Shown here: positions 46,182-56,131 of the stretch, piece after piece
Layout of the letters: every line of letters starts with the position of its first letter
Position numbering within the stretch: the first letter of the stretch is position 1
DNA from: Pseudomonas sp. G.S.17
Lineage (GTDB): Bacteria; Pseudomonadota; Gammaproteobacteria; Pseudomonadales; Pseudomonadaceae
Assembly: GCF_038096165.1 (NCBI RefSeq)
Contig: NZ_CP151076.1
Span: 620,001 to 684,000, forward strand
Direction of reading: 5' to 3'
Length of the DNA stretch: 64,000 bases
Notes under the pieces: model-generated
Told to the model about the DNA's origin: nothing
Seen by the model: the letters and a program-made list of their open reading frames with translations, nothing else
The model's database searches: none
Program-made: the position numbers and the translations under genes

Positions 46182-46991
46182 TTGCCGCGCCCATCCGATA
46201 ACAGTTCTTCGGTCCTGATGGTCCAGCTGTCCGACAGCCATTTGTTCGCCTCGGCGGACGGCACGCTGCTGGGTATGAAAACCCGTGACAGCCTGCAAAA
46301 GGTCATCGAACAGGTGTTGGCCGAACAGCCGCAGATTGATCTGGTGGTTGCCAGCGGCGATGTCTCGCAAGACGGCAGCGTTGAGTCCTACGAAGCGTTT
46401 CGGCAGTTGAGTGGGCAGATTGACGCTGCCAAACGCTGGTTTCCCGGCAATCACGATGAATCCGTGGAAATGCGGCAGGCGGCGCAGCACAGCGATTTGC
46501 TCGATCCGGTGATTGATATCGGCAACTGGCGCGTCACTTTGCTGGATTCGTCGGTGCCCGGATCGGTACCCGGTTTGCTCCGGGACAGCCAATTGCAGCT
46601 GCTGGCGCAGTCGTTGCGCGCTGCGCCCGAGCGGCATCACCTGATTTGCCTGCACCACAATCCGGTGCCGATTGGCTGCGCGTGGATGGACCCGATTGGT
46701 TTGCGCAATCCAGACGAGCTGTTTGCGGTGCTTGAGGGTTTCCCGCAAGTACGGGCGGTGCTCTGGGGGCATGTGCATCAGGAATACGATCAGCTGCGTG
46801 GTGCTATTCGCTTGCTGGCCTCGCCATCGACCTGCATCCAGTTCGCGCCGGGCAGCGCGGACTTCAAGGTCGATACCGCCGCGCCGGGTTATCGCTGGCT
46901 GCGTCTGCATGATGACGGACGGCTTGAAACCGGGGTTTCCCGGGTGGTTGGCATGCAATTCGAGGTGGATTACGGTGGCGACGGTTATTGA
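46182..46991 (+). CDS. cpdA: 3',5'-cyclic AMP phosphodiesterase CpdA
   Basis: A 269-residue class III phosphodiesterase. All metallophosphoesterase motifs are visible: QLSDSHLF, VASGDVSQDGS, FPGNHDE, LHHNP and GHVHQEY. It hydrolyses cAMP and so lowers Vfr/Crp signalling. It starts at TTG 46182 with AAGGAG seven bases upstream, which is decisive since no ATG lies nearby. Order nudF-DUF1249-cpdA-yqiA-parE is conserved in pseudomonads. Confidence 0.92.
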   Translation: MPRPSDNSSSVLMVQLSDSHLFASADGTLLGMKTRDSLQKVIEQVLAEQPQIDLVVASGDVSQDGSVESYEAFRQLSGQIDAAKRWFPGNHDESVEMRQAAQHSDLLDPVIDIGNWRVTLLDSSVPGSVPGLLRDSQLQLLAQSLRAAPERHHLICLHHNPVPIGCAWMDPIGLRNPDELFAVLEGFPQVRAVLWGHVHQEYDQLRGAIRLLASPSTCIQFAPGSADFKVDTAAPGYRWLRLHDDGRLETGVSRVVGMQFEVDYGGDGY

Positions 46992-47087
46992 CCATTTCAC
47001 CTGGAAACACCTGTGCACGAGTCTTCTGGCGCTAGTCCCTGTAAACTGCGCGGCTTTGCACGGCTCAGTGTTCCAGGAGGGGACGAC

Positions 47088-47705
47088 GTGAACAGCGAAA
47101 AACCCACATTGTTGTACATCCACGGCCTGAACAGCTCGGCTCAGTCGAAGAAAGCCAGCCAGTTGATCGCCTTGATGCAGTCTCTTGGCTTGAGCGAGCA
47201 ATTGCGCGTGCCGGAACTGCATCACCATCCGCGCCAAGCCATGCTCCAGCTCGAATCAGCTGTCGAAGCACTGGGTCGGCCGCTGCTGGTCGGCAGCTCG
47301 CTCGGCGGCTACTATGCGACTCACCTGGCGCAGCGCCATGGATTGAAGGCCGTGCTGATCAATCCGGCGGTCAATCCGCACCAGTTATTCGACGGATTTG
47401 TCGGCACTCAGCAGAATCTTTACACCGGCGAAACCTGGGAATTGACTCACGATCACGTTGTGGCCCTGAGCGAGCTGGAAGTTCCTGCGCCTCAAGACCC
47501 GCAGCGTTTTCAGGTCTGGCTGCAAACCGGCGATGAAACCCTGGATTACCGCCGCGCCGAAACGTTTTATCGCGCTTGCGCTCTGCGCATTCAGGCTGGC
47601 GGCGACCACAGTTATCAGGGTTTCGCCGCACAATTGCCCGCGCTGTTGAGTTTTGCCGGGTTCGCGCCTGAATTGTTGCAGGCGATTGATGTTTCGACGT
47701 TGTAA
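47088..47705 (+). CDS. YqiA-like alpha/beta-hydrolase (esterase)
   Basis: 205 residues starting at GTG 47088, preceded by a strong AGGAGGGG. An alpha/beta-hydrolase of the YqiA/UPF0227 type, with LLYIHGLNSSAQSKKAS at the N-terminus (oxyanion region), nucleophile GSSLGGYYAT and a C-terminal HSYQGF His. Probably a short-chain esterase; natural substrate unknown. It lies 62 bases before parE, as in PA4968-PA4967. Confidence 0.85.
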   Translation: MNSEKPTLLYIHGLNSSAQSKKASQLIALMQSLGLSEQLRVPELHHHPRQAMLQLESAVEALGRPLLVGSSLGGYYATHLAQRHGLKAVLINPAVNPHQLFDGFVGTQQNLYTGETWELTHDHVVALSELEVPAPQDPQRFQVWLQTGDETLDYRRAETFYRACALRIQAGGDHSYQGFAAQLPALLSFAGFAPELLQAIDVSTL

Positions 47706-47767
47706 CCCGAGACATGTATTACCCATTGAAACTCTGTAATCCCACGAACATCTGATGACGAGACCCC

Positions 47768-49672
47768 ATGGCCACTCCCAGCGCTAGCTCTTATAACGCC
47801 GACGCCATCGAAGTCCTCTCGGGCCTCGACCCGGTTCGCAAGCGGCCGGGCATGTACACCGATACCTCGCGGCCGAATCACCTTGCCCAGGAAGTCATCG
47901 ACAACAGCGTCGACGAAGCCCTGGCCGGTCATGCGAAGTCGGTGCAGGTCATCCTGCATGCCGACAACTCCCTGGAAGTGTCCGACGACGGACGCGGCAT
48001 GCCGGTGGATATTCACCCGGAAGAAGGCGTGTCCGGTGTCGAGCTGATCCTCACCAAGCTCCACGCGGGCGGCAAATTCTCCAACAAGAATTACCAGTTC
48101 TCCGGCGGCCTGCATGGCGTGGGTATTTCGGTGGTCAACGCGCTGTCGACCCTGGTCAAGGTCCGGGTCAAACGCGACGGCAATGAGTACGAAATGACCT
48201 TCGCCGACGGCTATAAAGCCTCGGAACTGGCGGTCGTCGGCACCGTTGGCAAGCGCAATACCGGCACCAGCGTGTACTTTGCGCCGGACCCGAAGTATTT
48301 CGACACCCCGAAATTCTCGGTCAGCCGCCTCAAGCATGTGCTCAAGGCCAAGGCCGTATTGTGCCCCGGCCTGCTGGTCAGCTTCGAAGACAAAGCCTCT
48401 GGCGAGAAAGTCGAGTGGCATTACGAAGACGGCCTGCGCTCGTACCTGCAGGATTCGGTCAGTGATTTCCTGCGCCTGCCCGACGAGCCGTTCTGTGGCA
48501 GTTTCGCCGGCAACAAGGAAGCTATCGACTGGGCGTTGCTGTGGTTGCCGGAAGGGGGCGACAGCGTGCAGGAAAGCTACGTCAACCTGATCCCGACCCA
48601 ACAAGGCGGCACCCACGTCAACGGTTTGCGTCAGGGCTTGCTGGATGCGATGCGCGATTTCTGCGAATACCGCAACTTGCTGCCACGCGGCGTGAAACTC
48701 GCTCCGGAAGACGTCTGGGAACGCATCGCCTTCGTTCTGTCGATGAAAATGCAGGAACCGCAATTCTCCGGCCAGACCAAGGAACGGCTGTCTTCCCGTG
48801 AAGCGGCGGCGTTTGTCTCCGGTGTGGTCAAGGATGCGTTCAGCTTGTGGCTCAATGCCAACTCCGAGCTTGGCGTGCAACTGGCCGAGCTGGCGATCAA
48901 CAACGCCGGTCGTCGCCTAAAGGCCAGCAAGAAAGTCGAACGCAAACGCATTACCCAGGGTCCGGCATTGCCGGGCAAGCTGGCTGACTGCGCCGGGCAA
49001 GACCCGATGCGTTCCGAGCTGTTCCTGGTGGAAGGTGATTCTGCGGGCGGTTCGGCCAAACAGGCGCGGGACAAGGAATTTCAGGCGATCCTGCCGTTGC
49101 GCGGCAAGATCCTCAACACCTGGGAAGTCGATGGTGGCGAAGTGCTTGCCAGTCAGGAAGTGCATAACATCGCGGTCGCCATTGGTGTCGATCCGGGCGC
49201 CGCGGACATGAGCCAGCTGCGTTACGGCAAGATCTGCATCCTCGCCGACGCCGACTCCGACGGCCTGCACATTGCGACACTGCTCTGCGCGTTGTTCGTC
49301 CAGCATTTCCGGCCGCTGGTCGATGCTGGCCATGTGTACGTGGCCATGCCGCCGCTGTATCGCATCGATCTGGGCAAGGACATTTATTACGCGCTGGATG
49401 AAGCCGAGCGTGACGGGATTCTCGATCGTCTGGTCGCCGAAAAGAAACGCGGCAAGCCGCAGGTCACGCGATTCAAAGGCCTGGGCGAAATGAACCCGCC
49501 GCAGTTGCGCGAAACCACCATGGACCCGAACACCCGGCGTCTGGTGCAACTGACACTGGATGATTTCGAGGCGACTTCGGAAATGATGGACATGCTGCTG
49601 GCCAAGAAACGCGCCGGTGATCGCAAGTCGTGGCTGGAATCCAAAGGCAACCTGGCCGAGGTTCTTACTTGA
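47768..49672 (+). CDS. parE: DNA topoisomerase IV subunit B ParE
   Basis: A 634-residue GHKL ATPase subunit of topoisomerase IV, which decatenates daughter chromosomes. The ATP-binding Bergerat motifs are EVIDNSVDEALAGHA, DDGRGMPVDIHPEEGVSG and SGGLHGVG. The TOPRIM part has FLVEGDSAGGSAKQARDKEF, LRGKILN and DADSDGLHI. Length is standard. Its TGA overlaps the ATG of the next gene. Confidence 0.97.
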   Translation: MATPSASSYNADAIEVLSGLDPVRKRPGMYTDTSRPNHLAQEVIDNSVDEALAGHAKSVQVILHADNSLEVSDDGRGMPVDIHPEEGVSGVELILTKLHAGGKFSNKNYQFSGGLHGVGISVVNALSTLVKVRVKRDGNEYEMTFADGYKASELAVVGTVGKRNTGTSVYFAPDPKYFDTPKFSVSRLKHVLKAKAVLCPGLLVSFEDKASGEKVEWHYEDGLRSYLQDSVSDFLRLPDEPFCGSFAGNKEAIDWALLWLPEGGDSVQESYVNLIPTQQGGTHVNGLRQGLLDAMRDFCEYRNLLPRGVKLAPEDVWERIAFVLSMKMQEPQFSGQTKERLSSREAAAFVSGVVKDAFSLWLNANSELGVQLAELAINNAGRRLKASKKVERKRITQGPALPGKLADCAGQDPMRSELFLVEGDSAGGSAKQARDKEFQAILPLRGKILNTWEVDGGEVLASQEVHNIAVAIGVDPGAADMSQLRYGKICILADADSDGLHIATLLCALFVQHFRPLVDAGHVYVAMPPLYRIDLGKDIYYALDEAERDGILDRLVAEKKRGKPQVTRFKGLGEMNPPQLRETTMDPNTRRLVQLTLDDFEATSEMMDMLLAKKRAGDRKSWLESKGNLAEVLT

Positions 49673-50652
49673 TGCGAGGCTGGCTTGCCGGTCTGTTGCT
49701 GATGGTTGCTGTACCGGCTTTGGCAGTCCCGCTGGAAGAGCTGACCCTGGTTTCCGAGCACCCGGTCGATGGCATGGTGGGCGGCAATCTATCTGGCCTG
49801 GCGTCCTGTGGCGGCCAGTTGTGGACGGTTTCCGACCGCGATGATGACGTGCTGTACAGCCTGGATATCGCCGCCACCGTCTGGCAAGCGCAGGCGAATG
49901 CGCTGCAGATTCCGCCGGTTCCCGAAAGCTATTTGCCGGGTACGTTGCAGTCGATGGCCAAGGTGTCCGCCCTGGTTCGTGGCGGCAGCCTGGATTTTGA
50001 AGGCGTGACCTGTGATGCAGCGGGCAATCGTTATCTGGTCAGCGAAGCCTTCGCGTTGGTCCTCAAGGTGCCGGCACAAGGTGCTCCGGTCTGGCTGGAC
50101 TTGCCCGCCACAGTGGTGGAGCAGGCCCGCGCCAACGGCATGTTGCAGCACTTCAACGGCATTTTCGAAGGCATTGCGATCAATCCGGCCGGTGATCGCC
50201 TTTGGCTGGCCGCCGAGCGTGAGCAACGCGGTTTGCTGGTCGTGAGCCGGGAAAACGACTTGTGGCAGTGCAAGGGCAGCTGCGTCTTGCGCACCGAACC
50301 GGGCCAAGACGTGCTGCCGACGCAAGTGGGCGGGAAGCGGGTGTCCCGGGACTTCTCTGATCTGTCGCTGTTCGATGGCAAGCTGTACGCGCTGGAACGC
50401 TCGGCCTATCGCATTTGTCGGCGCACGCTGGAAACCGGCAAAACCGAGCGCTGCTGGTCGTTTGCCAGGGAAGCGTTGCGGCCTGATCGTCTTTATAGCC
50501 AAAGTTATGGCCTGACCGAGGCGCTCGTGGTGGATGCAACCGGGGCGTGGGTCGGCACCGATAACAATTTTGGCGAGCGCGCCGATGGCGAGAAACGCCC
50601 GGTGGTCTGGCGTTTCGCAGCCCCCAAAGGCGGCTGGAGTGCGAAACAATGA
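49672..50652 (+). CDS. Exported esterase-like (phytase-type) protein
   Basis: 326 residues starting at ATG 49672, overlapping the parE stop. Signal peptide GWLAGLLLMVAVPALAVPLE. The rest fits the 'esterase-like activity of phytase' beta-propeller family: GGNLSGLASCGGQLWTVSDR at the start of the fold and TDNNFGERADGEKRPVVWRF at the end. Likely periplasmic. The conserved location between parE and parC (PA4966) is probably operon economy rather than function. Substrate unknown. Confidence 0.78.
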   Translation: MRGWLAGLLLMVAVPALAVPLEELTLVSEHPVDGMVGGNLSGLASCGGQLWTVSDRDDDVLYSLDIAATVWQAQANALQIPPVPESYLPGTLQSMAKVSALVRGGSLDFEGVTCDAAGNRYLVSEAFALVLKVPAQGAPVWLDLPATVVEQARANGMLQHFNGIFEGIAINPAGDRLWLAAEREQRGLLVVSRENDLWQCKGSCVLRTEPGQDVLPTQVGGKRVSRDFSDLSLFDGKLYALERSAYRICRRTLETGKTERCWSFAREALRPDRLYSQSYGLTEALVVDATGAWVGTDNNFGERADGEKRPVVWRFAAPKGGWSAKQ

Positions 50653-51170
50653 GTCAACAACCGCCCGGCAAGCGTGCGGGCAAGGTGTTGATGTTGCTGG
50701 CGTGGGGCGCGGGAATGTTTCTGGCGACCCGCTATTTTGGCGAGTGGGAACAGCGTCAGGAAAACCCCAACGCGGTGGTCACCTCGCAACACGGTAACGG
50801 TTATATAGAAGTGCAGCTGGTGGGCAACCGACAGGGGCATTTCGTCAGCACGGGCAAGATCAATGGTCGAGCCGTGCAGTTTTTGCTGGATACCGGCGCC
50901 ACTGACGTGGCAATTCCGGGCAAGGTGGCGGACATCTTGCAACTGCCGCGAGGTGTGCCGTTGGTGGTGAGTACTGCGAACGGGCGTACCGAAGGCTTTC
51001 GAACTTCGCTGGAACGCCTGCAAATCGGCGATATCGTCCTGCACAATGTGCGCGCCCTGGTGGTGCCCGGGCTGGACGGTGAGCAAGTGCTGCTGGGCAT
51101 GAGCGCTATGAAACAACTTGAATTCACCCAGCGCGGCGGCAACATGCTGCTGCGCCAGACGACGAAATAA
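50649..51170 (+). CDS. Membrane-anchored retropepsin-like aspartic protease
   Basis: A 173-residue protein with one N-terminal transmembrane helix ([19 protein letters not shown]) and a single retropepsin-type domain. The active-site motif [14 protein letters not shown] is intact, and a second family motif is [20 protein letters not shown]. Proteins of this clan AA type work as dimers in the periplasm. It overlaps the previous stop by four bases and ends 10 bases before parC. Target unknown. Confidence 0.8.
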   Translation: MSQQPPGKRAGKVLMLLAWGAGMFLATRYFGEWEQRQENPNAVVTSQHGNGYIEVQLVGNRQGHFVSTGKINGRAVQFLLDTGATDVAIPGKVADILQLPRGVPLVVSTANGRTEGFRTSLERLQIGDIVLHNVRALVVPGLDGEQVLLGMSAMKQLEFTQRGGNMLLRQTTK

Positions 51171-51180
51171 TGAGGCCCGC

Positions 51181-53445
51181 ATGAGCGACATCCTTGCAGA
51201 CAGCTTAGATGGCGTAGAACGCCGATCACTGGCTGACTTCACCGAACAGGCCTACCTCAACTATTCCATGTACGTAATCATGGACCGTGCCTTGCCGCAT
51301 ATCGGCGACGGCCTCAAGCCTGTGCAGCGGCGCATCATCTACGCCATGAGCGAGCTGGGCCTGGACGCCGATTCCAAGCACAAGAAGTCGGCGCGTACCG
51401 TCGGTGACGTGCTCGGCAAGTTCCACCCGCACGGCGACTCGGCCTGCTACGAAGCCATGGTCCTGATGGCGCAGCCGTTCAGCTATCGCTACACGCTGGT
51501 GGATGGGCAGGGGAACTGGGGGGCGCCGGATGATCCCAAGTCCTTCGCCGCCATGCGTTACACCGAAGCACGGTTGTCGCGTTATTCCGAAGTGCTGCTC
51601 AGCGAGCTGGGCCAGGGCACGGCGGACTGGGTGCCGAACTTCGACGGCACTCTGAACGAACCTGCGGTTTTGCCGGCACGTTTGCCGAATATCCTGCTCA
51701 ACGGCACCACCGGCATCGCGGTCGGCATGGCCACCGACGTGCCGCCGCACAACCTGCGGGAAGTGGCGACGGCCTGCGTGCGTTTGCTGGACGAGCCCAA
51801 GGCGACGGTCGCCGAGCTGTGCGAACACATCCTCGGCCCGGATTACCCGACCGAAGCGGAAATCATCACGCCCCGCGCCGATCTGCTGAAAATGTACGAA
51901 ACCGGCAAAGGCTCAGTGCGCATGCGCGCCGTCTACCACATTGAAGATGGCGATATCGTCGTCACCTCGCTGCCGCATCAGGTGTCCGGCGCCAAGGTCA
52001 TCGAACAGATTGCCGGGCTGATGCAGGCCAAGCCGTCCAAGGCGCCACAGGTCGCCGACCTGCGTGACGAATCGGACCACGAGAACCCGTGCCGCCTGGT
52101 GATCATCCCGGTCAACAGCCGGGTAGACCATGACGCGCTGATGCAGCACCTGTTTGCGACGACCGATCTGGAGTCCAGCTACCGGGTCAACATCAACATC
52201 ATTGGCCTGGACGGCAAGCCGCAGCTGAAAAACCTGCGCGCCTTGCTGGTGGAATGGCTGGAATTCCGCACCAATACCGTCCGCCGCCGCTTGCAGTTCC
52301 GCCTCGATAAAGTGGATCGCCGCCTGCATCTGTTGGACGGTTTGCTCATCGCTTACCTCAATCTGGATGAAGTTATTCATATCATCCGCACGGAAGAACA
52401 TCCGCGCGCCAGATTGATCGAGCGCTTCGAACTCAGCGAAATCCAGGCCGATTACATCCTTGATACGCGTTTGCGTCAGTTGGCGCGCCTCGAAGAAATG
52501 AAGCTGCGCAACGAACAGGATGAACTGAACAAGGAACGCGCCAAGCTCATGGCGTTGCTGGGCAGTGAAGCCAAGCTCAAGAAGCTGGTGCGTACCGAGC
52601 TGATCAAGGACGCCGAAACCTATGGTGACGACCGCCGCTCGCCGATTGTCGAGCGTGCCGAAGCCAAGGCGCTGACCGAGCACGATCTGCTGCCGAACGA
52701 GAAAGTGACCGTTGTTCTGTCGGAAAAAGGCTGGGTGCGCTCGGCCAAAGGCCACGACATCGATGCGACCGGGCTTTCCTACAAGGCGGGAGACGGTTTC
52801 ATGACCGCCGCTGCGGGCCGTTCCAATCAATACGCGGTGTTTATCGACTCGACCGGGCGCAGCTATTCCCTCGCGGCCCACACGCTGCCGTCGGCGCGCG
52901 GCCAGGGCGAACCCCTGACCGGCAAGCTCCAGCCGCCGCCGGGCGCAACCTTCGAATGCGTATTGTTGCCCGAAGATGACGCGCTGTACGTGATCGCTTC
53001 GGACGCCGGTTACGGCTTTGTGGTCAAGGGTGAAGATTTGCAAGCCAAGAACAAGGCGGGCAAGGCGCTGTTGAGTCTGCCTGCCGGTGCCAAGGTGATT
53101 CTGCCGCGCGCAGTGCCGGACCGTGAGCAGAACTGGCTGGCTGCGGTGACCACCGAAGGCCGCCTGCTGATTTTCAAAATCAGCGATTTGCCGCAGTTGG
53201 GCAAGGGCAAGGGCAACAAGATCATCGGCATTCCGGGAGATCGGGTGGCGAGTCGTGAAGAGTACGTAACCGATCTGGCGGTGATCCCGCAAGGGGCGAC
53301 ATTGGTCCTGCAAGCGGGCAAACGGACGCTGTCGCTCAAGCCTGATGACCTCGAACATTACAAGGGCGAGCGTGGTCGGCGGGGTAATAAGTTGCCAAGG
53401 GGCTTCCAGCGCGTCGATGCGCTGTTGGTGGAAAACGCCGGATAA
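51181..53445 (+). CDS. parC: DNA topoisomerase IV subunit A ParC
   Basis: A 754-residue subunit that carries the DNA-cleaving tyrosine ([15 protein letters not shown]) of topoisomerase IV. The quinolone-resistance region reads [15 protein letters not shown], with Ser and Glu at the two usual resistance positions, so no known resistance substitution is visible there. The C-terminal beta-pinwheel region is present. ATG 51181 follows the protease stop by ten bases. It does not have the GyrA box, which supports ParC over GyrA. Confidence 0.96.
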   Translation: MSDILADSLDGVERRSLADFTEQAYLNYSMYVIMDRALPHIGDGLKPVQRRIIYAMSELGLDADSKHKKSARTVGDVLGKFHPHGDSACYEAMVLMAQPFSYRYTLVDGQGNWGAPDDPKSFAAMRYTEARLSRYSEVLLSELGQGTADWVPNFDGTLNEPAVLPARLPNILLNGTTGIAVGMATDVPPHNLREVATACVRLLDEPKATVAELCEHILGPDYPTEAEIITPRADLLKMYETGKGSVRMRAVYHIEDGDIVVTSLPHQVSGAKVIEQIAGLMQAKPSKAPQVADLRDESDHENPCRLVIIPVNSRVDHDALMQHLFATTDLESSYRVNINIIGLDGKPQLKNLRALLVEWLEFRTNTVRRRLQFRLDKVDRRLHLLDGLLIAYLNLDEVIHIIRTEEHPRARLIERFELSEIQADYILDTRLRQLARLEEMKLRNEQDELNKERAKLMALLGSEAKLKKLVRTELIKDAETYGDDRRSPIVERAEAKALTEHDLLPNEKVTVVLSEKGWVRSAKGHDIDATGLSYKAGDGFMTAAAGRSNQYAVFIDSTGRSYSLAAHTLPSARGQGEPLTGKLQPPPGATFECVLLPEDDALYVIASDAGYGFVVKGEDLQAKNKAGKALLSLPAGAKVILPRAVPDREQNWLAAVTTEGRLLIFKISDLPQLGKGKGNKIIGIPGDRVASREEYVTDLAVIPQGATLVLQAGKRTLSLKPDDLEHYKGERGRRGNKLPRGFQRVDALLVENAG

Positions 53446-53623
53446 TGGCGGTTTAGAGCTATTAGTCTTCGTTTTGCCATGAAGATCGCCGCATAATCGC
53501 TGGAGTCATAGCGCATATTCACGGATGATATGACGTCTTGTGGCGTCGGCGTGGCTGAATGCCTTCATGATTTGTGAGTATTTACACTGTGGTTCGCTTC
53601 GCGGCTGCCACCTGGATGGGACG

Positions 53624-54316
53624 ATGAATTTTCTACGCCTTCCCGTTGTTTTGTTGATGACCAGCGTTTTGGGTCTGGCTGGTTGCAGTGTGCATCAGCC
53701 GACTGCGCTTTATCAGTTGGACAGTGGTACACCTGGGCAGCCTACCCGCACAGGGCTGGCTGTTTTACTTGGTCCGGTCACCGTGGCCGATTACCTGCAA
53801 CGCGAAACGCTGTTGCAGCGTCAGCCGGATGGCAGCCTGACTGCCTCCGAGGAAGGACGCTGGGCTGGCAGCCTGTCTTCGGACATTGATCAGCTTCTGC
53901 TGCGCCAATTGGCCTGGAAGCTGGACAGCCAGCGCGTGGTACTCGCGCCGGCAGTCACTGATTTCACGCCTGACGTGCAGGTGGTGCTTTCCATCACTCG
54001 CCTGGATTCCGGTGCCAAACAGCCTGCAATCCTTGATGCACAATGGCGCTTGCTGGATCGCAAGGGTCAGGTACGCGACAGTCGTATTGTCCATCTGCAG
54101 GAGCAGCATGCCGGAACCTCGGTCGATCAGGTTCGGGCCCAGGGTGTCTTGTTGCAGCGTCTGGCCGATCAGCTGAGCTCGGCGGTCAAGCCGATCTCCT
54201 GGCAGCCGGTCGAACAGCCAAAGAAAGCCCCGGTTGCGCGCGCCAAAGAGCCGGAGAAACCCAAGATGCCGATGGCCCTGCCGATCCGTACCGATCTGGA
54301 AGTGTTCCGCTTCTGA
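53624..54316 (+). CDS. PqiC/YmbA-like lipoprotein
   Basis: 230 residues from ATG 53624. The signal peptide ends in the lipobox VLGLAGCSVHQ. The following region (TALYQLDSG...VLLGPVTVADYLQRETLL...NEDRW-type SEEGRWAGSLSSDIDQLL) fits the PqiC (DUF330) family of outer-membrane lipoproteins that support MCE-type lipid transport. No pqiA or pqiB lies beside it. A Pro/Lys-rich tail (EQPKKAPVARAKEPEKPK) precedes the end. Followed by a strong terminator. Confidence 0.8.
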   Translation: MNFLRLPVVLLMTSVLGLAGCSVHQPTALYQLDSGTPGQPTRTGLAVLLGPVTVADYLQRETLLQRQPDGSLTASEEGRWAGSLSSDIDQLLLRQLAWKLDSQRVVLAPAVTDFTPDVQVVLSITRLDSGAKQPAILDAQWRLLDRKGQVRDSRIVHLQEQHAGTSVDQVRAQGVLLQRLADQLSSAVKPISWQPVEQPKKAPVARAKEPEKPKMPMALPIRTDLEVFRF

Positions 54317-54327
54317 TCGACAGAATC

Positions 54328-54360
54328 AAAAAAGCCCGCAGCGATGCGGGCTTTTTTTTG
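54328..54360 (+). terminator. Rho-independent terminator
   Basis: Stem AAAAAAGCCCGCA / TGCGGGCTTTTTTTT around loop GCGA, about 12 bases after the lipoprotein stop. A classical bidirectional-looking hairpin with an A-tract before and a T-tract after. Confidence 0.93.
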
Positions 54361-54381
54361 TCTTCAGATTGGCGTCGATCC

Positions 54382-54434
54382 GTAGGAGCAGCTTTAGCCA
54401 CGAAGTATGGCCTCCCGGCTGAAGCCGGTCCTAC
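54382..54434. repeat. Imperfect REP pair
   Basis: GTAGGAGCAGCTTTAGCCACGAAG and the opposite arm CCTCCCGGCTGAAGCCGGTCCTAC, between convergent genes and just past the terminator. Confidence 0.75.
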
Positions 54435-54441
54435 AGGCTTA

Positions 54442-56001
54442 TCAAGCCTTGCGCGTCTCGTGCATGCGTGCGAGTTGGCGTTCGAGCATGGATGGATAAG
54501 GTTCCATCAGGCGCTCGACGCAGCAGGCGCCTTCCGGGCTGGCGATTGGGCGGATGCGCGCACGTTGGCGGATCAGCGCGTCGTCGTTGATCTTGCGCTC
54601 GACCAGCAGCAGGTTGCGGCTGTGCTGGGAAAGGGCCAGGGCATCCTGCGCCGTTTCGGTGAGCAGCAGATCGATCTGGCTCAGGCCGGACAAACCTTCA
54701 CCCAGCGTCAGGCCCAATTGCAATTGCAGGGTGATGCCGCTGTCGGCGACTTCAATCTGCAAGGCATGGCTCAACGCCCGCAGCAATTCGCCGCAGCAAA
54801 TGGCGTTGGTCAGGTAGTCGTCGCCGCTTTCTTCGCTGTGGAACAACATCAGCGTGCTGCCATCGTTGAGCGTATGCAGTTCGCCTTCATACAGCGACGA
54901 GGCTTGATCCAGGCAATCGCGATAACGTTGCAGTAAATCAGTCAGGCGTGCGCGAGGCAGGCGGCGCAGTTGATCCTGGGAGCCGAGTTGCACGGCAAGC
55001 ACGGCGCTCGGTTGCGGAGTGCTCGGTGCGACCGGTGCCTTGCTGACGGCGGGCGCCGGGCTGGCGTTGTCGCGCAGGTCGGCGAACGGATCGTCTTCGT
55101 CCTCTTCATCTTCCTCGGCAACCAGTCGACGCTGCACGGGCGGCGCCGGCAAGCGTGGCTTGGGTGCTTCATCGAAACCTGGCTCGCGGGAATTGCGACC
55201 CTTGAACGCCGGCTCGGCTTCTTCTTCCTGCTCCAGATACGGATCGTCGCCTTCGTCGCCTTCGTCGTCGACGTATTCCGGCTCGGGTTCAGGCTCGGGC
55301 TCCGGCATTGGCGGGGCAAACGATGTCTGCAGCTGACGGGCCAGATCACCGATTTCGTCCTGACGATCCACCGCTGGGGTGTACGGATCGATATCGCGCA
55401 GCCAGACGCGCAGTTGCAGCAGCGGCGTGGAAATGTGTCGACCCAGGCGCAAGCTCAAAGCCAGGGCCAGCGCGAGCAGAATCCCGGCCAGAATGCCCAT
55501 GCTTTGCAGGCTGATGGTCATCGGCTGCTGGAACTGGCTCATGTCCAGGCTGATGCGCAGATGCCCGGCCATCACATCCTGGAAGGTGATCTTGATTTCA
55601 TACAGGCCTTCGGCTTCGCCCAGCAGCCCGTTTTTCGGACGCTGACCGGCTTCGGCAAGGATGCGGTTGTCCACGCTGTAGATGGCGGCGTGGGCTACAA
55701 GCGGGTTCTTCACCAGATTGCCGAGCAGCACGTTGAGGCTGAGGATGTCGTTGGACACCAGCAGTTCAGTGGCTGACGTTGCGGTCTGCGTGGTGAGTGC
55801 CTGGCCAAGCGCATCGGCCTGCTCATGCATGGCCTGCTTGAATTGCAAACCCATCACGCCCGCGTAAATCACCAGCGCCAAGGCGACGAGGATCACGTTA
55901 TGGCTGGCAATGCGCAAAGCAATCGGAACACGGCGATGGCGCAGTGCACGGAAGATAAGCAGGAAGAAGTTATCGGTTTTAACTGGCGTGGGCCGGTTCA
56001 C
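54442..56001 (-). CDS. AhpA/YtjB-like membrane protein with acidic linker
   Basis: 519 residues from GTG 56001 (start matching remembered relatives); an in-frame ATG at 56061 would add 20 unlikely residues. Two transmembrane helices (around 31-52 and 165-185) flank a periplasmic sensor-like domain. A HAMP-like segment and DRQDEIGDLARQL follow. Residues about 230-340 are a low-complexity linker rich in Pro and acidic residues, including a PEPEPEPEPE run. The C-terminal third resembles a degenerate class III nucleotide cyclase fold. This is the AhpA/YtjB (Smp) type, with no known catalytic activity. Divergent from serB, as PA4961 is to PA4960. Confidence 0.72.
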   Translation of the reverse strand: MNRPTPVKTDNFFLLIFRALRHRRVPIALRIASHNVILVALALVIYAGVMGLQFKQAMHEQADALGQALTTQTATSATELLVSNDILSLNVLLGNLVKNPLVAHAAIYSVDNRILAEAGQRPKNGLLGEAEGLYEIKITFQDVMAGHLRISLDMSQFQQPMTISLQSMGILAGILLALALALSLRLGRHISTPLLQLRVWLRDIDPYTPAVDRQDEIGDLARQLQTSFAPPMPEPEPEPEPEYVDDEGDEGDDPYLEQEEEAEPAFKGRNSREPGFDEAPKPRLPAPPVQRRLVAEEDEEDEDDPFADLRDNASPAPAVSKAPVAPSTPQPSAVLAVQLGSQDQLRRLPRARLTDLLQRYRDCLDQASSLYEGELHTLNDGSTLMLFHSEESGDDYLTNAICCGELLRALSHALQIEVADSGITLQLQLGLTLGEGLSGLSQIDLLLTETAQDALALSQHSRNLLLVERKINDDALIRQRARIRPIASPEGACCVERLMEPYPSMLERQLARMHETRKA

Positions 56002-56131
56002 AGAGCACGGCTCTTTCGGTGAAGTTGCCGCGCAGTATAACGACCGACCCAGTAGCGGCAAAGCGCTGCCTGTGCCCGATGGTCACTGAAAGTGGTTAGA
56101 ATGCGGTTTTTTTCCACTGCTGGGGTGCGTC

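Noticed and set aside
51913..53358. 481-codon ORF antisense to parC
   Set aside because: Same codon-bias artefact as other antisense frames; no start context or recognisable domain.
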